Positions 25,511 through 38,559 of a stretch of DNA of 64,000 bases are shown here, piece by piece (the first letter of the stretch is position 1; every line of letters begins with the position of its first letter). The notes beneath the pieces were generated by a model. It did not search any database and was not told the DNA's origin. It saw only the letters and a list, made by a program, of their open reading frames with translations. Where the stretch lies: positions 108,246,701 through 108,310,700 of the forward strand of contig OX104134.1 in NCBI GenBank assembly GCA_944470555.2. Reading direction: 5' to 3'. The stretch is from Heterobilharzia americana. Taxonomy: Eukaryota > Platyhelminthes > Trematoda > Strigeidida > Schistosomatidae. The translations under genes were made by a program, and so were the position numbers.

Positions 25511-26214
25511 GACCTCCCATCGTTCAAATGCTAACAGGGTTTATAGGAGTATATATACTTCGTTTTCTCTATCATCTGACCTTTTCTGTACAGTATGTTC
25601 TACGAGGGGCTGCCTCAGGTCTTTGTTTATTTGTCAGACTCTGTGAATCACCCATTTATGATAACATGATACAGAAACCTTCCCTTCGAAATGATAAAAT
25701 AATGGATCTTGTTTGTGCAGCATTCCAATTACGATTAGGAAATTTCACGAGGGTTATTTTTGTCTAATAATACTTTGGTGAGCTTTTGAGTTTTATCCTC
25801 TAAAGTGTCATTTGTGCATATCCTCTGAATCCGATTGAACAAACACTAGACAAGTACTGGGTTATTATGAAGTGAGCAAAACTGGGGTTATTTAGATACT
25901 GTCCTTTTCACGTAGATTTCCTAAAGATGGACCATTTTTCTGGTCCATTTAACCAGTGAGTTATGAGAACGTTTAAGAATGGGGTCAGTCATCTTCTTTC
26001 TCACATACTGTTCTCTTAAATAAGATATTTATTGACCTCCTTGCAATGAATTATCAAAAGATAATACAAATGCGGTAACAGTGTCTAGTTTTGAACTGCA
26101 ACAACAGTATTCATAAACTATTCCATTCAGAGAATGTTGTGTCCACCACTTGCTACTGCCAATCCATATTCTGGCATTATCAAGCGAGTCATGCCAAAGT
26201 ATGAAAATAACTCC

Positions 26215-26330
26215 AAATGCCACCCTAGTAACCTCAGAGTTAACTAATTAGATTTCTTTGTTTTATGAAAAACTACATTCCCAACCGAAATAAAAACCTG
26301 ATTGGTTATCTCTGCTCTTGTTCTGGTGCC
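26215..26330 (+). repeat. Dispersed repeat C
   Basis: GCCACCCTAGTAACCTCAG, TTTTATGAAAAACTACATTCCC and TGATTGGTT recur in the same order at 45540-45640. The nature of the family is unknown. Confidence 0.6.
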
Positions 26331-27164
26331 ATTTAGAGTAATTCAGATATAACCTCAATTTCACATCAGCAGTTTCTTTTATTCATCTCGGGTGAATAAT
26401 TTCAAAATCAGTCGCTGAACTTCCTTTCCCCTCGATCCAAAATGACTCCGTTGATAGTCTTCTGTAGGGACATTCATAGCTTGATCCAGCTGCAGATGGT
26501 ACAGTACTTACAGTCTTCTTCTAATGACACCTTAACTAGGTTATCATTTATCCATCCTCTAAGTTGCTGTTCTCCTGTCAACAGTTGTTATTTGGTCTCC
26601 AAAACGCTTAGAGCAGTCCTGGATCATAGAATCCATGGCAGCATATTTCTAACTGATGCTCTATACGGTATTTCTCATCATCAATGGTAGTTTTGTGCCT
26701 AACTTGCTGCCAGTTTAAGTCAGTTCATCGCATTTGTTTAGTCTGATGTATGTTGATTTCCGGACTGAAAATGTTGTAAATTTTACAAAAAGGAAATATA
26801 ATGTTCAGTTTTTGAAAGTGAACTGTGTATATAGACAAAAAACTGGTATAATAACATATCAGTTAAACTGACCACAAAGGTCATTGCTAAAACAACCATA
26901 ATCCCGGAAGTTGATCACGTGGCCAAAATCAATAATCATTGACTTGATAGACTAAATAAATATCTTGATGAATTTTTACGAAGCCATCATTCAGAAATGG
27001 TACATGTTTTATCTTTTTGTTTAATCCTGAGTGACGACTGAATCCCATATATCTTTTGCAATTTGCTCACTAAGCCAGAAGACTCACGGTCGTGGTGTAC
27101 TTCCTCTTCATATTGATTGGTTGGAAGTGACGGAAAGGAAGCCATAATTGATCTACTTTTCTTG

Positions 27165-27340
27165 GTCATTGCCACTCATCGGGAAGGTGTTTCTGTAACC
27201 TCGAGGGAACTGATATCTCCTCACAGATGCAGAACCATGTTGCCTAACACCGCAGTCACAAAAATTACTGATGGGCTTATCGTACCAATGGCCGATAGAT
27301 GTATATCATCCAGTCTGACTGAAGTCACTCGTCACTGACT
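27165..27340 (-). repeat. Repeat family B, degenerate
   Basis: CCACTCATCGGGAAGGTGTT, CCTCGAGGGAACTGATATCTC and a following tRNA-like reverse segment fit the order of the copies at 31075 and 59820. Confidence 0.5.
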
Positions 27341-28084
27341 GCAGCGCTGAGCAACGTGGTTTTTTAATATCTGAGGGGATATGAGTTCTATAAAGACTAC
27401 AGATACATCATTGCTGACAAGTGCCAACAAGCTGGAAACCTACAGTGACGAAAGTTTCCTGTTAGTTGATTCCCAATCCCTGCAAACATTACTCAACTTC
27501 ACTAAAATAGCTCAGTTATCTGCCTATTTTGCAGAAAAACAGAAATTTCCTGATACTAAAATCAACATTTTAATCACTATCAACGGCTGAGGCAGATGTT
27601 TTCCAGATTCAAATCCTGATTTATGCTGCTTTGCAGTTCCTAACGGTATCAGAGAATAATAAAGTTTCATGAGACTAGCTAGTCAAAACTAGTCCACCGG
27701 CTATTAACCTCACATTTTTATCTGCACAGACGTTGAACATGTATGTCGTGTTTCTTCATAGGATGAAGTCATTCTCCCAATCAAATGAAATCGTGTTCAA
27801 ACATTGGGATATAAGCTACTAAAGGAACTACAAATCTCTGCTTATGACCAGTCTGAGTACTACAGTTACCTACGTATATCTCCGCGGGGACTGATTTCGT
27901 CAATGGTTCACATTTGAATCAGTACTGATTATCGTCAAACTAATAGTTAACGTAGTTAATCTTCAATTCCTATTATTTGTCCTGTGAATATGCTGAAGTG
28001 AAACATATCACATTTTTGAGCCTTGCACCGTACTTATATCTTTTAAAGCTATTTAGTATATCAGAGTAATTTGCATCACAAACT

Positions 28085-28205
28085 GACGACATCAGTTGGA
28101 CAGCCAAACACTGAAAACCTGAAAGCACTCACTCCACAGCTGTTTCATTTTAGTTTAAGACGCTTCATCAGGGTGCATACCTGTAACCCTATGAATGATC
28201 TAGCC
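28085..28205 (-). repeat. SINE, - strand, 3' half
   Basis: Reading the + strand, CATCAGTTGGACAGCC, ACTGAAAACCTGAAAGCACT, CCACAGCTGTTTCATTTTAG and GACGCTTCATCAGG are the reverse of the SINE 3' half (CAGCTGTCCAGT subfamily). Confidence 0.65.
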
Positions 28206-29404
28206 CAGGAATATTAAGTATTGCGGCGGGAAAGTTAATTTAGCCTATTTCTCGAAATCACCTTGAAATCAATCGATGCCTAAAAATCACCAACAGCATT
28301 CAAAATTTGATAATTATCTACTCTAACTGAAAAGCTAAACCGAATGACGTTTTTCAAGGTCACTTTATACCCAGCAGCCCTGAAGAGTTCCAAAAAAAGG
28401 GTGATTTTAGAAGCTACCCTGACAACTGCTGTAATAAGCGATGTTTTCAGTATTTCGTCTAGAAAGGTGGTTTTCCACAAAATATAGAACTCCAATTAGT
28501 CATCTCAGCAGTTGCTCGGGTGGCCTTCGAAGTCGCCCAAAAAAATTTTGTTTTTAATTCTAGACTGGAAAATAATAAACACACCACGTGACCATGAATT
28601 AAAGACAAGAATAAATAAATTCACACACACATACACACCCCGTGATAGTTTTAATCAAATAACTTATTCACATGATCGAAAGGATTATTTAAAACAATAG
28701 TTAACTTGTAGTCCATTTTATTTGACCTATTATTGACAATTGACCAACTGATGGTGTTTCAGAAAGTTCTAATTGTCTTTTGACAGAAATAGTACAATAT
28801 TTTTGTCTGCATGAAGATTACAAACACTCGATATTTTAAATTAGTTATAGGTTACATAAGTTTCAGCGTATTTGTAATAAGAGTAATTCGAGTGGAAGTT
28901 TCATCTCAACTTCTTCAGGAAAATAATAATCAAAGTTAAAATATCAAGGAGACATATCTATGAATTTGAAATCTTGTAATTAGTCTCTTTTTCCGATCTT
29001 CGTCGTATAGTCATTGTTTTTCGAAAATACGATTGATGATCATTCAGCCTGAACTTGTGTCTCTTGTTATGTTTGAATGTGTGTGCGCCACAATCTGTAT
29101 CCTCCTTCACTGCAATCACCAGACCATAAATCAGTAAATTGTTACCCGGATCCAAGTGTGCTTCATTGGTTCATAAACTCGACTTCCACTATGATGTTTC
29201 TGAGTCCATAGCTCAAACAGTCATTGAGTGTTATCGCTCATTATGCAAAAGAGGATGAACCCATTGAGTTGTAACACCACCATCTTATATTTAAAGATAG
29301 CATTCTTTGAAGAAGTTTAAATAATGGGAAACTGGTGATTATAGCTACAATAATGCTACTGGTTGATGATATAGGGGTTGAATGGTAACAAAATGGGTCA
29401 GGTA

Positions 29405-29680
29405 GGACGTATGAAGGGGTTTTTACGTGATAAAGCTGATAAAAAACAAAAGATCAATTAATCGGAATGAGACAACAAATGAATACATTTGTAAGATTCA
29501 ATGAATTAACACCAGAAACCATCAAATGCAAAACTAATAGTGATAATTATGATAAAAGAGCGCGGAAGCTAATTTGACAATCGCTGAAGGCGGAAAAAAC
29601 AACATAAATGAAGTTAAGGCTAAGGTTGAGACAAAGACTGTACGTAGTTCTTTTGCACACAAAGATCCTCATCGCTAAAT
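29405..29680 (+). repeat. Left arm of a long inverted repeat
   Basis: The best conserved block is AAGTTAAGGCTAAGGTTGAG, then ACAAAGACTGTAC and TTCTTTTGCAC (29613-29665). It is the near-exact reverse complement of 30538-30590. A second block, GAAACCATCAAATG at about 29516, matches the reverse of 30674-30687 with similar spacing. The two arms flank about 850 bases holding a Penelope-like relic. Confidence 0.8.
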
Positions 29681-29879
29681 ATGACGGTACATGGTTTTAC
29701 GTCAAAACTGACAACTTATAAGCGTAGTCAAACGTTTGGTTATTCTGACACCTGCAAAACAAACACGGTTGATATGTCTGTTATTTGAAACGAGGCAATC
29801 AGTCTAGGTTAAAAAAACTGTCAGTCAAAGTTGGAGTTCACACTAAAGAGGGAGTGGAAACAACTTTTCTTTTCTTCTA

Positions 29880-30285
29880 CATGTTTCTTACATGATGTAG
29901 CAGTGGAGCGCGAGAAGATTCATCTACAAGAAACTCACACGGAATGAACAACTTATCACCTTTTATAGTTGGGTACCGATAACAAGTGGAAGGAACCTAA
30001 TTCACTCACTCTGTTATCAAATACAAAATATCTGAATCACAGATAACGTGTAAGTTGAAGTATGCTTGCTAAAAAAGGCTGTTCCAGCTGATTTATTGAT
30101 AAAAATTTGCGAGAAAGATATACAAAATCAGTCCAAAAATACTTTGCCTGTGAACCTGAAATTTAAAGTTGATGTAGCGTCAGATGTTTTAAAAAATTGT
30201 TTTCCGAGATCAATTAACAGAACACTCTCCGTAACCGTAAATTGTTCTTTGTGTGTAAAGAGCAGTTCACTTGCTTCTCTGTAAG
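29880..30285 (+). pseudogene. Penelope-like element, linker region relic
   Basis: Fragments in shifting frames follow the region after the reverse transcriptase of Penelope-like elements: RNLIHSLCYQ (about 29992), then a cysteine-containing stretch, a segment ending LLIKICEKDIQNQ (to about 30130), and DVLKNCFPRSINRT (about 30184-30225), matching the family pattern S-x-x-L-K-x-x-x-x-x-x-x-N-R-T. It is open for 72 codons at 30066-30284 and broken before that. It lies between the arms of an inverted repeat. Confidence 0.6.
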
Positions 30286-30519
30286 AAGGTATACTAGCTG
30301 TAGCCAGAGAATACTAGCAACATGTATACCAATGCATATTCTAAACTGGTAGTATAAAGGAAATGCATTAGAAGTTCTATCATTCAGTCCTTAATCGACT
30401 GCAACCATATAGCAGACCCAAACAATGATTTAAAAGTTGTTCATTGAACTCACGCAAATATATCATGTTTTCATCGCTTACAATATCTAAAAGCAACAAA
30501 GGTTTTGGCTATTCATGAA

Positions 30520-30800
30520 CTGAAGACTGGCCTTTAAAGTGCAAAAGAAGTAAGTACAGTCTTTGTCTCTACCTTAGCCTTGACTTCAATATATTTTGTG
30601 TTTTCATCTTCCCCCTTTGTTAAATTCATCTCTCCACTCATCATTATCACCAGTATTATTTTCATATTTGATGGTTTCCAGTATTACTTACAATTACTTG
30701 CAATTACAATAATCGCACTTTTTTATAAAAGACATGTGTTCATTTGATCTCAATCCACTTGTTCTCTCATTTGTATCCTATGTTTGTTTATTAGCTGTAC
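30520..30800 (-). repeat. Right arm of a long inverted repeat
   Basis: GTACAGTCTTTGTCTCTACC, TTAGCCTTGACTTC and later TTTGATGGTTTCCAGTATTAC mirror the left arm at 29405-29680. Divergence between arms is moderate (roughly one change in eight bases in the best block), so the structure is not recent. Confidence 0.8.
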
Positions 30801-31074
30801 CATGTTTTCACATCTTCGTAATCGATGTGCATGACTCAGTATCGTAGGTTCGCGTCTTTGAAGGTAAATGAGTTTGTCAAAGAATGCTGATAAGTGCTAT
30901 AAGTTACAAAATCTAGATTTTGGATTTTCCTGCCAATCGCTTCAAACAGTCATATTATGAAATATATTTGAGAATACTTTGAAGTAGACGAATAACCTTC
31001 AGTATAAAAATGACCAAACTTAACATATATGATACAAATAGAATGGTAGTCAAATGAAAGCAATCGGCAGGTAG

Positions 31075-31300
31075 ACCTGTATCAAACAGGTTTGGTGGTT
31101 GTTGACATTCGTCAGAAAGACCTGTCTACAACCTCAGGGAAGAGATATCCCACTTGAGGTGCGAACCAGTATCACTCAGTGCTGTAGTCCGAGGGAATAC
31201 GCTTCAACTATTCGGGTTGCGATTGACTTTATGGAAGAATACACTTGATACATTGGTTGGTTACTGGAGAGTACTTGATTTCATGCCACAAAGTCCAAAG
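31075..31300 (-). repeat. Repeat family B
   Basis: It contains AAACAGGTTTGGTGGTTGTTG, ACATTCGTCAGAAAG, CTCAGGGAAGAGATATCCC and, further on, TTGGTTGGTTACTGGAGAGT. The 59820 copy carries the related CACTCATCAATAAGG and a similar ending, so both belong to a tRNA-derived repeat read in reverse. Confidence 0.55.
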
Positions 31301-32069
31301 TTCAAGACTTTCAAAGGACATCAATTCCCCTAAAGTTGTAGCTGCGCATTGGTTACGAGTGCTAACAAGTCTAAAACAAAGGTGGAGAGGGGCTTCCAAT
31401 CTATAGCCTCTAGTCATCTCATATCCACCAAAATGCGCCTCGATAGTGAATCTCCTTGTTTTGCGACCACACTGCGATAATTCGATGAGCCCTGAAATCA
31501 AGACAACAATAAATCGGTTACCTTTCAGTGACGAACCAATACATTAGGGGACTGTGTTCTTAGACACTATTTTTTTGCAGCTGAAGTCGCTTTATGTATC
31601 TGTTTCCATGAATTACAAGGTAATTTGAGAAGTGGGATGATGGGTTTTTCAATTGTAAGTTCTTGCTTGTCAGACATGTATGATCTGAGCACATCGCGTG
31701 TGTTCTAAACTTTTAGTCTTGAACCCTTGAATTATAATGTGAATAAAGACTAGGATTGTGTTAATCAGTCATATTTACTTGGTTGGTTTATGAGAAACTG
31801 ACTCATTTCAAAGCAGTCGGTATCATGGATTGACATTATTTGGAAAACAGACCTGAATAGACAGCTATATCATCAAGGTTATCAGTGAGGCTACATACCT
31901 GCATACGAACTTCACCTTTAATCTGGCTACAACGCAAACTTAACGAGTTGAAGCATTTCGACTACTGGATATGAAGCCATTGGATGAGTGATACCATACC
32001 TTCTACAAACTCTGATGATAGTAATTTCGATTCTATATGAAATCATGAAGGGGCATTACAAAATAGCCA

Positions 32070-32225
32070 GAAGCTAGAGAGGAACAGCTGTCCGTTGGTC
32101 CTCAGTTTTCCCCTGTTTTCTGGTTGACGTCAGCTACCTTGAAATAAGTTGTAATGGTTGTTGTTGTAATGGTGTTGTCTATGCCTTTCGAAGAAACCTA
32201 AAATCCCTGAAATCCTGCAAATTCA
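32070..32225 (+). repeat. SINE 3' part
   Basis: GAGGAACAGCTGTCCGTTGG followed by a TTTTCTGGTTGACGTCAGCT segment and ACCTTGAAATAA matches the CAGCTGTCCAGT subfamily tail. Confidence 0.55.
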
Positions 32226-32857
32226 ATAAAAGCACTCAGCAGTTTCCAGAAACATGTGGTCACACTTGTAAATATCAGATAGGTTGATAAAACACAGTCA
32301 ACCATAAAGTTTCTTATGGAAAGGACTATAAATAACAAACCTCACTAAAAAGATATTGCATAACTAACCTTGCAACCCGCCCATTGTCTTTCTGCCTTTT
32401 CGTTTTCGAAGAGATCACAGTACCATGAAGGGAACCTGAAGATCATTGTCCAAGCATTTACAAGCGTGTAACAGCTATTCATTATGCTGTTATCAAGAGG
32501 TAAAAATGTCTGAGACTATAGGTCGACTAGATGCAGTCCAGAACTAGTCATCCTTGTGAAACGTGGATATTGACTAACGAATTTTGCAATTGTTTTTGGC
32601 AGCGATAGTCGTTACTCGTGAATTAGGTAGGCATCACAAGTCCAAACGCAAATTCAAGCTTCTACATCTTTCGAAGATTTTCTTTTCATAGTGAAGTGAA
32701 TAATTATAGTCACACAGAAGGTGTAGGCATGATCTAGTGTTCTCTGGCATCAGAAACAATAAACTGATTGTATATTTTGAAGGCCCAGTTACTGCTTGCA
32801 AGAGATTACAGTGAAGTGTTTTTTCACTTTTATTTTGCCATTGCACTTATGTTCCAG

Positions 32858-32999
32858 GTACGTATACTCCTTCTACGTCTGTATGAAAACGGCAACTTCG
32901 ATTGGATCGCTACCATCAGCAACGAATAGTTATGAATTTTTATTCATGACATGCTATTGGTTAAGCGGAATTCTTGTATCAGCTATACTCATCGGTCAG
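32858..32999 (+). CDS. CNGB: CNG channel beta subunit, exon with pore helix, filter and S6
   Basis: The exon encodes about 47 residues from YVYSFYVCMKTATSIGSLPS through YWLSGILVSAILIGQ. The first part is the pore helix and selectivity filter; the second is S6. TSIG is the filter region. CNG alpha subunits carry a glutamate just after the IG; here it is serine, as expected for a beta-type subunit, where it is non-acidic. The G-x-L-x-x-A-x-L-I-G-Q end of S6 is beta-like. The acceptor is TTCCAG (32852-32857) and the donor GTAAGA (33000). The first base completes a codon begun in the previous exon, and the exon ends in phase 0 before the C-linker exon at 40717. No stop or frameshift. Confidence 0.93.
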
Positions 33000-33009
33000 G
33001 TAAGATGAC

Positions 33010-35280
33010 TCATTGAGCTCTCCTAGTTTCTCTGTTTAACGAACTAGTGTTTACTGTATAAGTACTGAGACATTGTTATGTGTTTCACAAATGAAATGTC
33101 TGTCTGAAAAGTTTATAGAAGCAAGGTTGGTCAACTGATTCTGTGGTGACAGCTACTCATAAGGAAGAATATAAGTAGTGCATATAGCAACGACAGAAGT
33201 CATAAAGATCGACTCGTGAGAATCTGAGCGAAAGAATACACGACACTGGATAGAAATATAAAGACCAAGAAGAGAGCGAAGTGACAAGCAAAGCAAGTGA
33301 TTACTTGCAAGTAGACATCATATTGTATGATTTAGTATTTTTATCAGTATCAGTCGTATTTTTTCAATAGACAACTTCAGCTGCTTCGTTGAATTCCTCT
33401 TCACTGGTGTTAATTAGTATTTCACTGCACACTGTTCTTCCTCTTCATATTTCTACTCACTATTGAGTATTCTTTTTGCCTAGCAAGTCAATTATTATCG
33501 CTTTCCACTTTGATGTATATGCCATTTATGTGCATCCTTATAAATAGTTCTCAGTAAACTGATATGATATCAAGATTTGTCATCGAACTATGACGCCTAT
33601 TAACGCCTATTAGTATCATGAAATCAACCTCACTAATCAACTCATAAAATATTAAATTTATCCACAAAGGTTGTTCTTAAGCATGGACATTCTTTATTTG
33701 CCAATGATCTTTTAACATCGTTTAATCCAGCAATCCAGTGCTCATGTTTCGTCTTTTTAGATACTCCACACGTGAGTACGACCCAGTTTAATTCACTCTC
33801 AGTGTTCCCATCGACACATGAACACACTATCTTCATGAATAACAGCTCTCAGATGTGTTTCAGCATGAATCATTTCGAAATAGAACGTTACATACACGCA
33901 AGATCACATTAGGCCTGTCGCAGTAGTAGCCGGACCTATTCTAAAAAATATCAACTTCTATGTAAAAGAAGGCTGAATTAAAACAAGAGTTGATCACTTT
34001 AACCATGAAATCATTAACGACAAATTTCAAGCTTTACTAATTTTAATGATGTCTTTTGCGTCAACTAAGGTATCCTCTTAAAGTTTCTGTTGAAGAGGAA
34101 GTTATTGAACAGAACAATGAAACGGTGGAATTTGATGAATAATAGCGTTTCCATAAATGCATCTGAATGCATCTCATTGAAAGGACTGTCCAAATAAATA
34201 GGTCGAAAAGACACCCGTATACTCACCAATCAGAAATCATTAGTTTTCGAATGACCTTCGCTTTTATCTTTGACTCACTGAACATTACTGGGTGTATGAT
34301 ACCTATTCATACTGGTTTGTGTTTCCTTACTAAAAGAGAAAAAATTCAACGCGGTGTTAAAATGTTTCCAGAGTTGTAAATTGTTTAGAAAATGAAGTTG
34401 TCGTTCGGGTAGCTCTTTAGACTCACTTGACTTTATTCCCCTCATGCCATGTGATGGAATACAAAGACCAACAGCATTCTAACCTTTTAACTTGATACGA
34501 TATGAATCATGCATACATGCAACAACCGAAATTCATAACCCAAGCACACAGTAATTCATAAAGGTAAATTGACTGATTTCATATCCAGAGACTGGGATAA
34601 TCCACAATAATCGATTACCCTTAGCGTGCAATTATCTCGTAGCCATGAATCCTACAGAATTTCATGAGGAAAGAATAGAAAACTCTTAAGATGGGATATA
34701 CTATCGAGCAAGTTCAGAGTACAAGGTCTAACAAAATAAATAAATGAGACTGATAATGCTCTTCTGAGATTCGTATTTTAATTGCTTCTGTCCGTTATGA
34801 CAAGCGCTTGGTCAAATTATGCTGTGTCATTTCTGATTGACAAATAGACCTTTGCTCTATTACCATAATAAATAACTAAATACTGTATCTTCTAATGAGA
34901 TTACCGACCATTTCAGTGCTGCAATAATGCAGTTGCCGAATTCATAATGCTTACGGATAGATCACCCAAATGTGGTTATTTTCTGTAGCATCATCTTAAT
35001 GTTGTTTGAAGTTTGCTTTTCAACAGACTTTTACGTAATATTAACTCATCGGAGATTATGAAAATGAAGCTCTAGGCCTAGACCCATATCCTTGTCGACG
35101 TTTTATGGTATCATTTCATATTCCAAAGATTTCAGAATGCTATTCGCCTAACTTAACGTTTTTTTGATAACTCTAGATCGCAATGAAAATAAACGAGCAA
35201 ATAACCACCGGCGACATTGAGTAACGGTTCCATTTAGTCATGAATTGACAGAATTCCTAAAATTTTAGCTATTGCATTCC
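33010..35280. other. Intron, no recognised element
   Basis: This is the first part of the 7.7-kb intron between the pore exon and the C-linker exon. Open frames of up to 70 codons (for example 33642-33836 on the - strand and 34167-34379 on the + strand) have no family likeness. Confidence 0.5.
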
Positions 35281-35289
35281 TTTCCAAGG

Positions 35290-35425
35290 ATTAATCGTAA
35301 CGTACTTGTGAGGCCTGAAAGTTTTGGATTCAAGCCCTCATCGAGTCATACATACACATCGATGACTAGTCCCAAACCAGGACGAAACAGCTTTCCAGCA
35401 CTCCAAAGTTTCGAATGTTCTTCCA
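35290..35425 (+). repeat. SINE, degenerate
   Basis: TTGGATTCAAGCCCTCATCGAG (decayed B-box), GACTAGTCCCAAACCAGGAC, GAAACAGCTTTCCAGCACTCC follow the Sm-alpha-like order. Confidence 0.7.
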
Positions 35426-36429
35426 CTTAACATAAGTTAGTGATGAAAACTTCTGAAATAGATAATTGTTTCGCATATTTCCTAGAGAGTTCATGCTACT
35501 CACTTAACAAAGTGAGTAATTTTTCTGAAGATGCAAATGAACTGTTTTAAGGTTACAATTAGGGGTTACACCAACTGAACAATTCTTTGTGCCTTCTTCT
35601 TACTTTGCCACAGTGAAGTGATTGGTCAACTGTGATGTATCAAATTTGTTTAAAAATGCTTAGAAACTGTCCGAGATCAGATAGTGATATTGCGGACAAC
35701 TGATGGGTCCCTTAAGAGAAATTTTTAAGGTAATATGCACCTCTAATGGTTCAGTTTTACGAATCACAGATACCGTATCTCTGTCAACAGATTCATGGTG
35801 ATGTACAATGAACAAAACTATGTAAAATGAAAATATGACAGTAACTATCTGGTTCCAATTAATACCCTAAGTACAAATACCATGAAATTGACTTGGAGTG
35901 CATCGGAAATCGCACATTTATACAACTAGATAGTCCATTTTAGTTTCTAATGTCACAAACTTATTAGATAAGACAATTTGGTGACCAGTGATACTATTCA
36001 TGTCGTTCAAACAGGGTTTTTTTAAGACAGTCGGCCGCTAATGCACTTAAAATGATCAGTAATTTAGGTGGTGGATAGACAAAATCAGTTATCTCAGAGA
36101 CTTGCTGATTTACAAGGTGACTAAGGCAGTAATAATGTTTGCAACTGTTTTATTTGTACACAAATAACTCAGAGTGCTAAAGCTGAATGGTTATGGCTTC
36201 TCCTCGGTATATTGTAGCTTTTGGTAAATTAACGGGGATGCGGTGAATGATTGGTTCATATTGGCTGTATGGTCTTTTTGAAACAACTGAGTTAATATGA
36301 AGCTATTTACATTTTCCAGCTAACCTTTATTCAGCCACGTTGGGAGGTGTTCAAGAGCACAATAAATTAAAGTCCTAAAACATCATCTGAAAGGTCAAAT
36401 ACCTAAACTGGTTACTTCTTGTTGCGTTT

Positions 36430-36625
36430 ATCAGTTCAACTGCTTCAGTGGAGCCAGTTGTGTTAGCAGATGCTTTAAGACCTAATGGTTCTGTGTTCGA
36501 TTTTAAAGGGGGTGCTAACAAGTCCTGGTATGAGAAGAAATAGCTGTCCAGTTCTCTCAGGTTTTCAGTGATTCTTCAACTGATATCCATTCCTGAGAAA
36601 AACTCACTTGAAATCAGCCGGTTCC
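36430..36625 (+). repeat. SINE, degenerate
   Basis: A tRNA-like head is visible around GTGTTAGCAGATGCTTTAAG, and a B-box remnant at GGTTCTGTGTTCGATTTT. The tail AATAGCTGTCCAGTTCTCTC, AGGTTTTCAGTGATTCTTC matches the CAGCTGTCCAGT subfamily. Confidence 0.7.
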
Positions 36626-37539
36626 CTCTGAACTCCTAAACTGCTGGACTTAACTTTTAACTGTTATCCAGCAAACACACAGAGGCGCACATACATGAGG
36701 CGAAGTAGGTAGCAATTTGAATGAACCTGTATAAATAGCTGGTGTTCAAATAGCAGTTGTTCTGTCTCCATTTCCGTAGATCTGATTATTATTTTTGTAA
36801 TTTTTTCTAGTTTTGTTGAATAAAAATTGCTGAGGAAATTCAAAACCCATTGAATACTTAGGAATAAAACTATTTCATTGGGATCAAAGCCTAAGTTTTC
36901 TTATTTTTGGCGTCAGTAGTACAAAACACTAAATGTTTCATATTTGGGGTGTACAAGATGAATTAGGTCAGTGATGAGAAGCTCTATGGTCACAATGGGT
37001 CATGTTGGAGCAGATACATTCACAGTTTAACAGTCTTTGAATCTTGTAGTTGGTTCTCACAGTTCATTTTCCCTCAAGTCATTGTTGCCTTCATATCTCT
37101 ATCCTTTTTTGTTGTTGACTTTCATCCCTTTCGGTGGCAGAGGATGAAGTGTTATGCAGTGACATTATTTCACAAGTCGGGTTTATGGGCCCTTGCTTTA
37201 TAATGTAATCATGCAGTCTGGGTCATAACTCCTCAATATTCACGTTGTTCCTCGAGAGTACAAATGGGTGTCTTTAAGCAGATTTGAGTCAACGACTGGC
37301 ATTCCTTGTCATAATAAGTGGTGTAACAGCTCCTTCAGTAAATGTATAAAGTGAGAAATTGGATCTTCACACAAACATCACTTGGCTGACTGTCTAGGTG
37401 ACTGAAGACCGGGAAAAAGAAGCTGTGAAGAACACTGCAGACAGTAACGAGCAACTCGTTTTTATTTTTACACTTATAGCCACTTTTACCAAATTAGTTT
37501 GAAATAAATTTTCGCCTCACGTTAGACAAGTGTAAGTGA

Positions 37540-37645
37540 AGTGGTTAGCAGGCTTATGGATGTGAAATATATGGCAAACCTTGAGTTTCGTGTTTCTGAG
37601 TACTTATCAGCAAGGCGTATGCTTAACCTCTAGCAGATCTGCTCA
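37540..37645. repeat. Repeat family B, partial
   Basis: GAGTTTCGTGTTTCTGAGTAC and TTATCAGCAAGGCGTATG resemble the start of family B; a similar piece lies at 48960-49030. Confidence 0.5.
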
Positions 37646-38559
37646 CGCATACTGACTTAAACCTTGGTCATTTCTGGGACAGTTAAAGTGTCATCGTTAA
37701 GCCGTTCAACTAGCGTGACTTCACAGAGTGAGGTAGGAAGAGAGAGATAAAGAAATTGTGTTCTGCATAAATAAAAGCCAATGAAATAAATTTTACACCA
37801 AATGCAGCATAATGAGAAATTTTGAGTCCTCCTTGCTTGGAAAGACGAGTTTTTGCTCAACCGCATATTTCCGTCGAAGTTTCATCAGGCGCTACCTTTA
37901 AATCCAATATTTTGAGCTAAAAAGCATGCACATGTCGAGAGGTTATATGAGCTACAATAGTGACAGTTTGGTATATATTTATCATTTTTCGTGATTAAAA
38001 CTGTGTAACAGCTAATTTAACAGTATTTCATCTGAGTAGTTAACAGATAATTGGAGTATCAACTACAACTGCAGTAAAATCATAACCGGCAGCGAGTAAC
38101 TATAAGATACCAGATGATTAAATGCAAAGATGGAAACATGAAAATGAAAAATCAAAATCAAAATCTGGAAACCACCAAATCAGATTAATACAGAATGTGT
38201 ACAAGTTAATTGAGTGATCGTGTACTTGACCAAGGAAGAGCAAGAGAATGTTTGAGATGTTTCTGAGAACGAAACTCAGGTTTCATGATTTTTATTGAAA
38301 TAGTTTTAGCAGTTTGAAGAAAATGATTCCTTACTGCTTGTGGCATTCGAAATGGTATCTTGTGGATGACCGGAAAAGCAGACTTCATCTTTACATTGTG
38401 ACTAGTGTCAATTAAATGGGACTCCATACAACTCACAATCTTTTTTGACTTCTCTTTCAATGGGTATACCGAAGTTGCTATTTTACATGCTCTAGTGCAT
38501 CCCAGACAAGTCGATTCAGAAAAGCATTAATTCTGGAGGAGAGGAAAATCAGTTGATGC

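Noticed and set aside
25528..25767. A 79-codon + strand frame that vaguely resembles a reverse transcriptase segment
   Set aside because: Only a GAASGLCLF-like string resembles the family; no neighbouring catalytic block is found in any frame.
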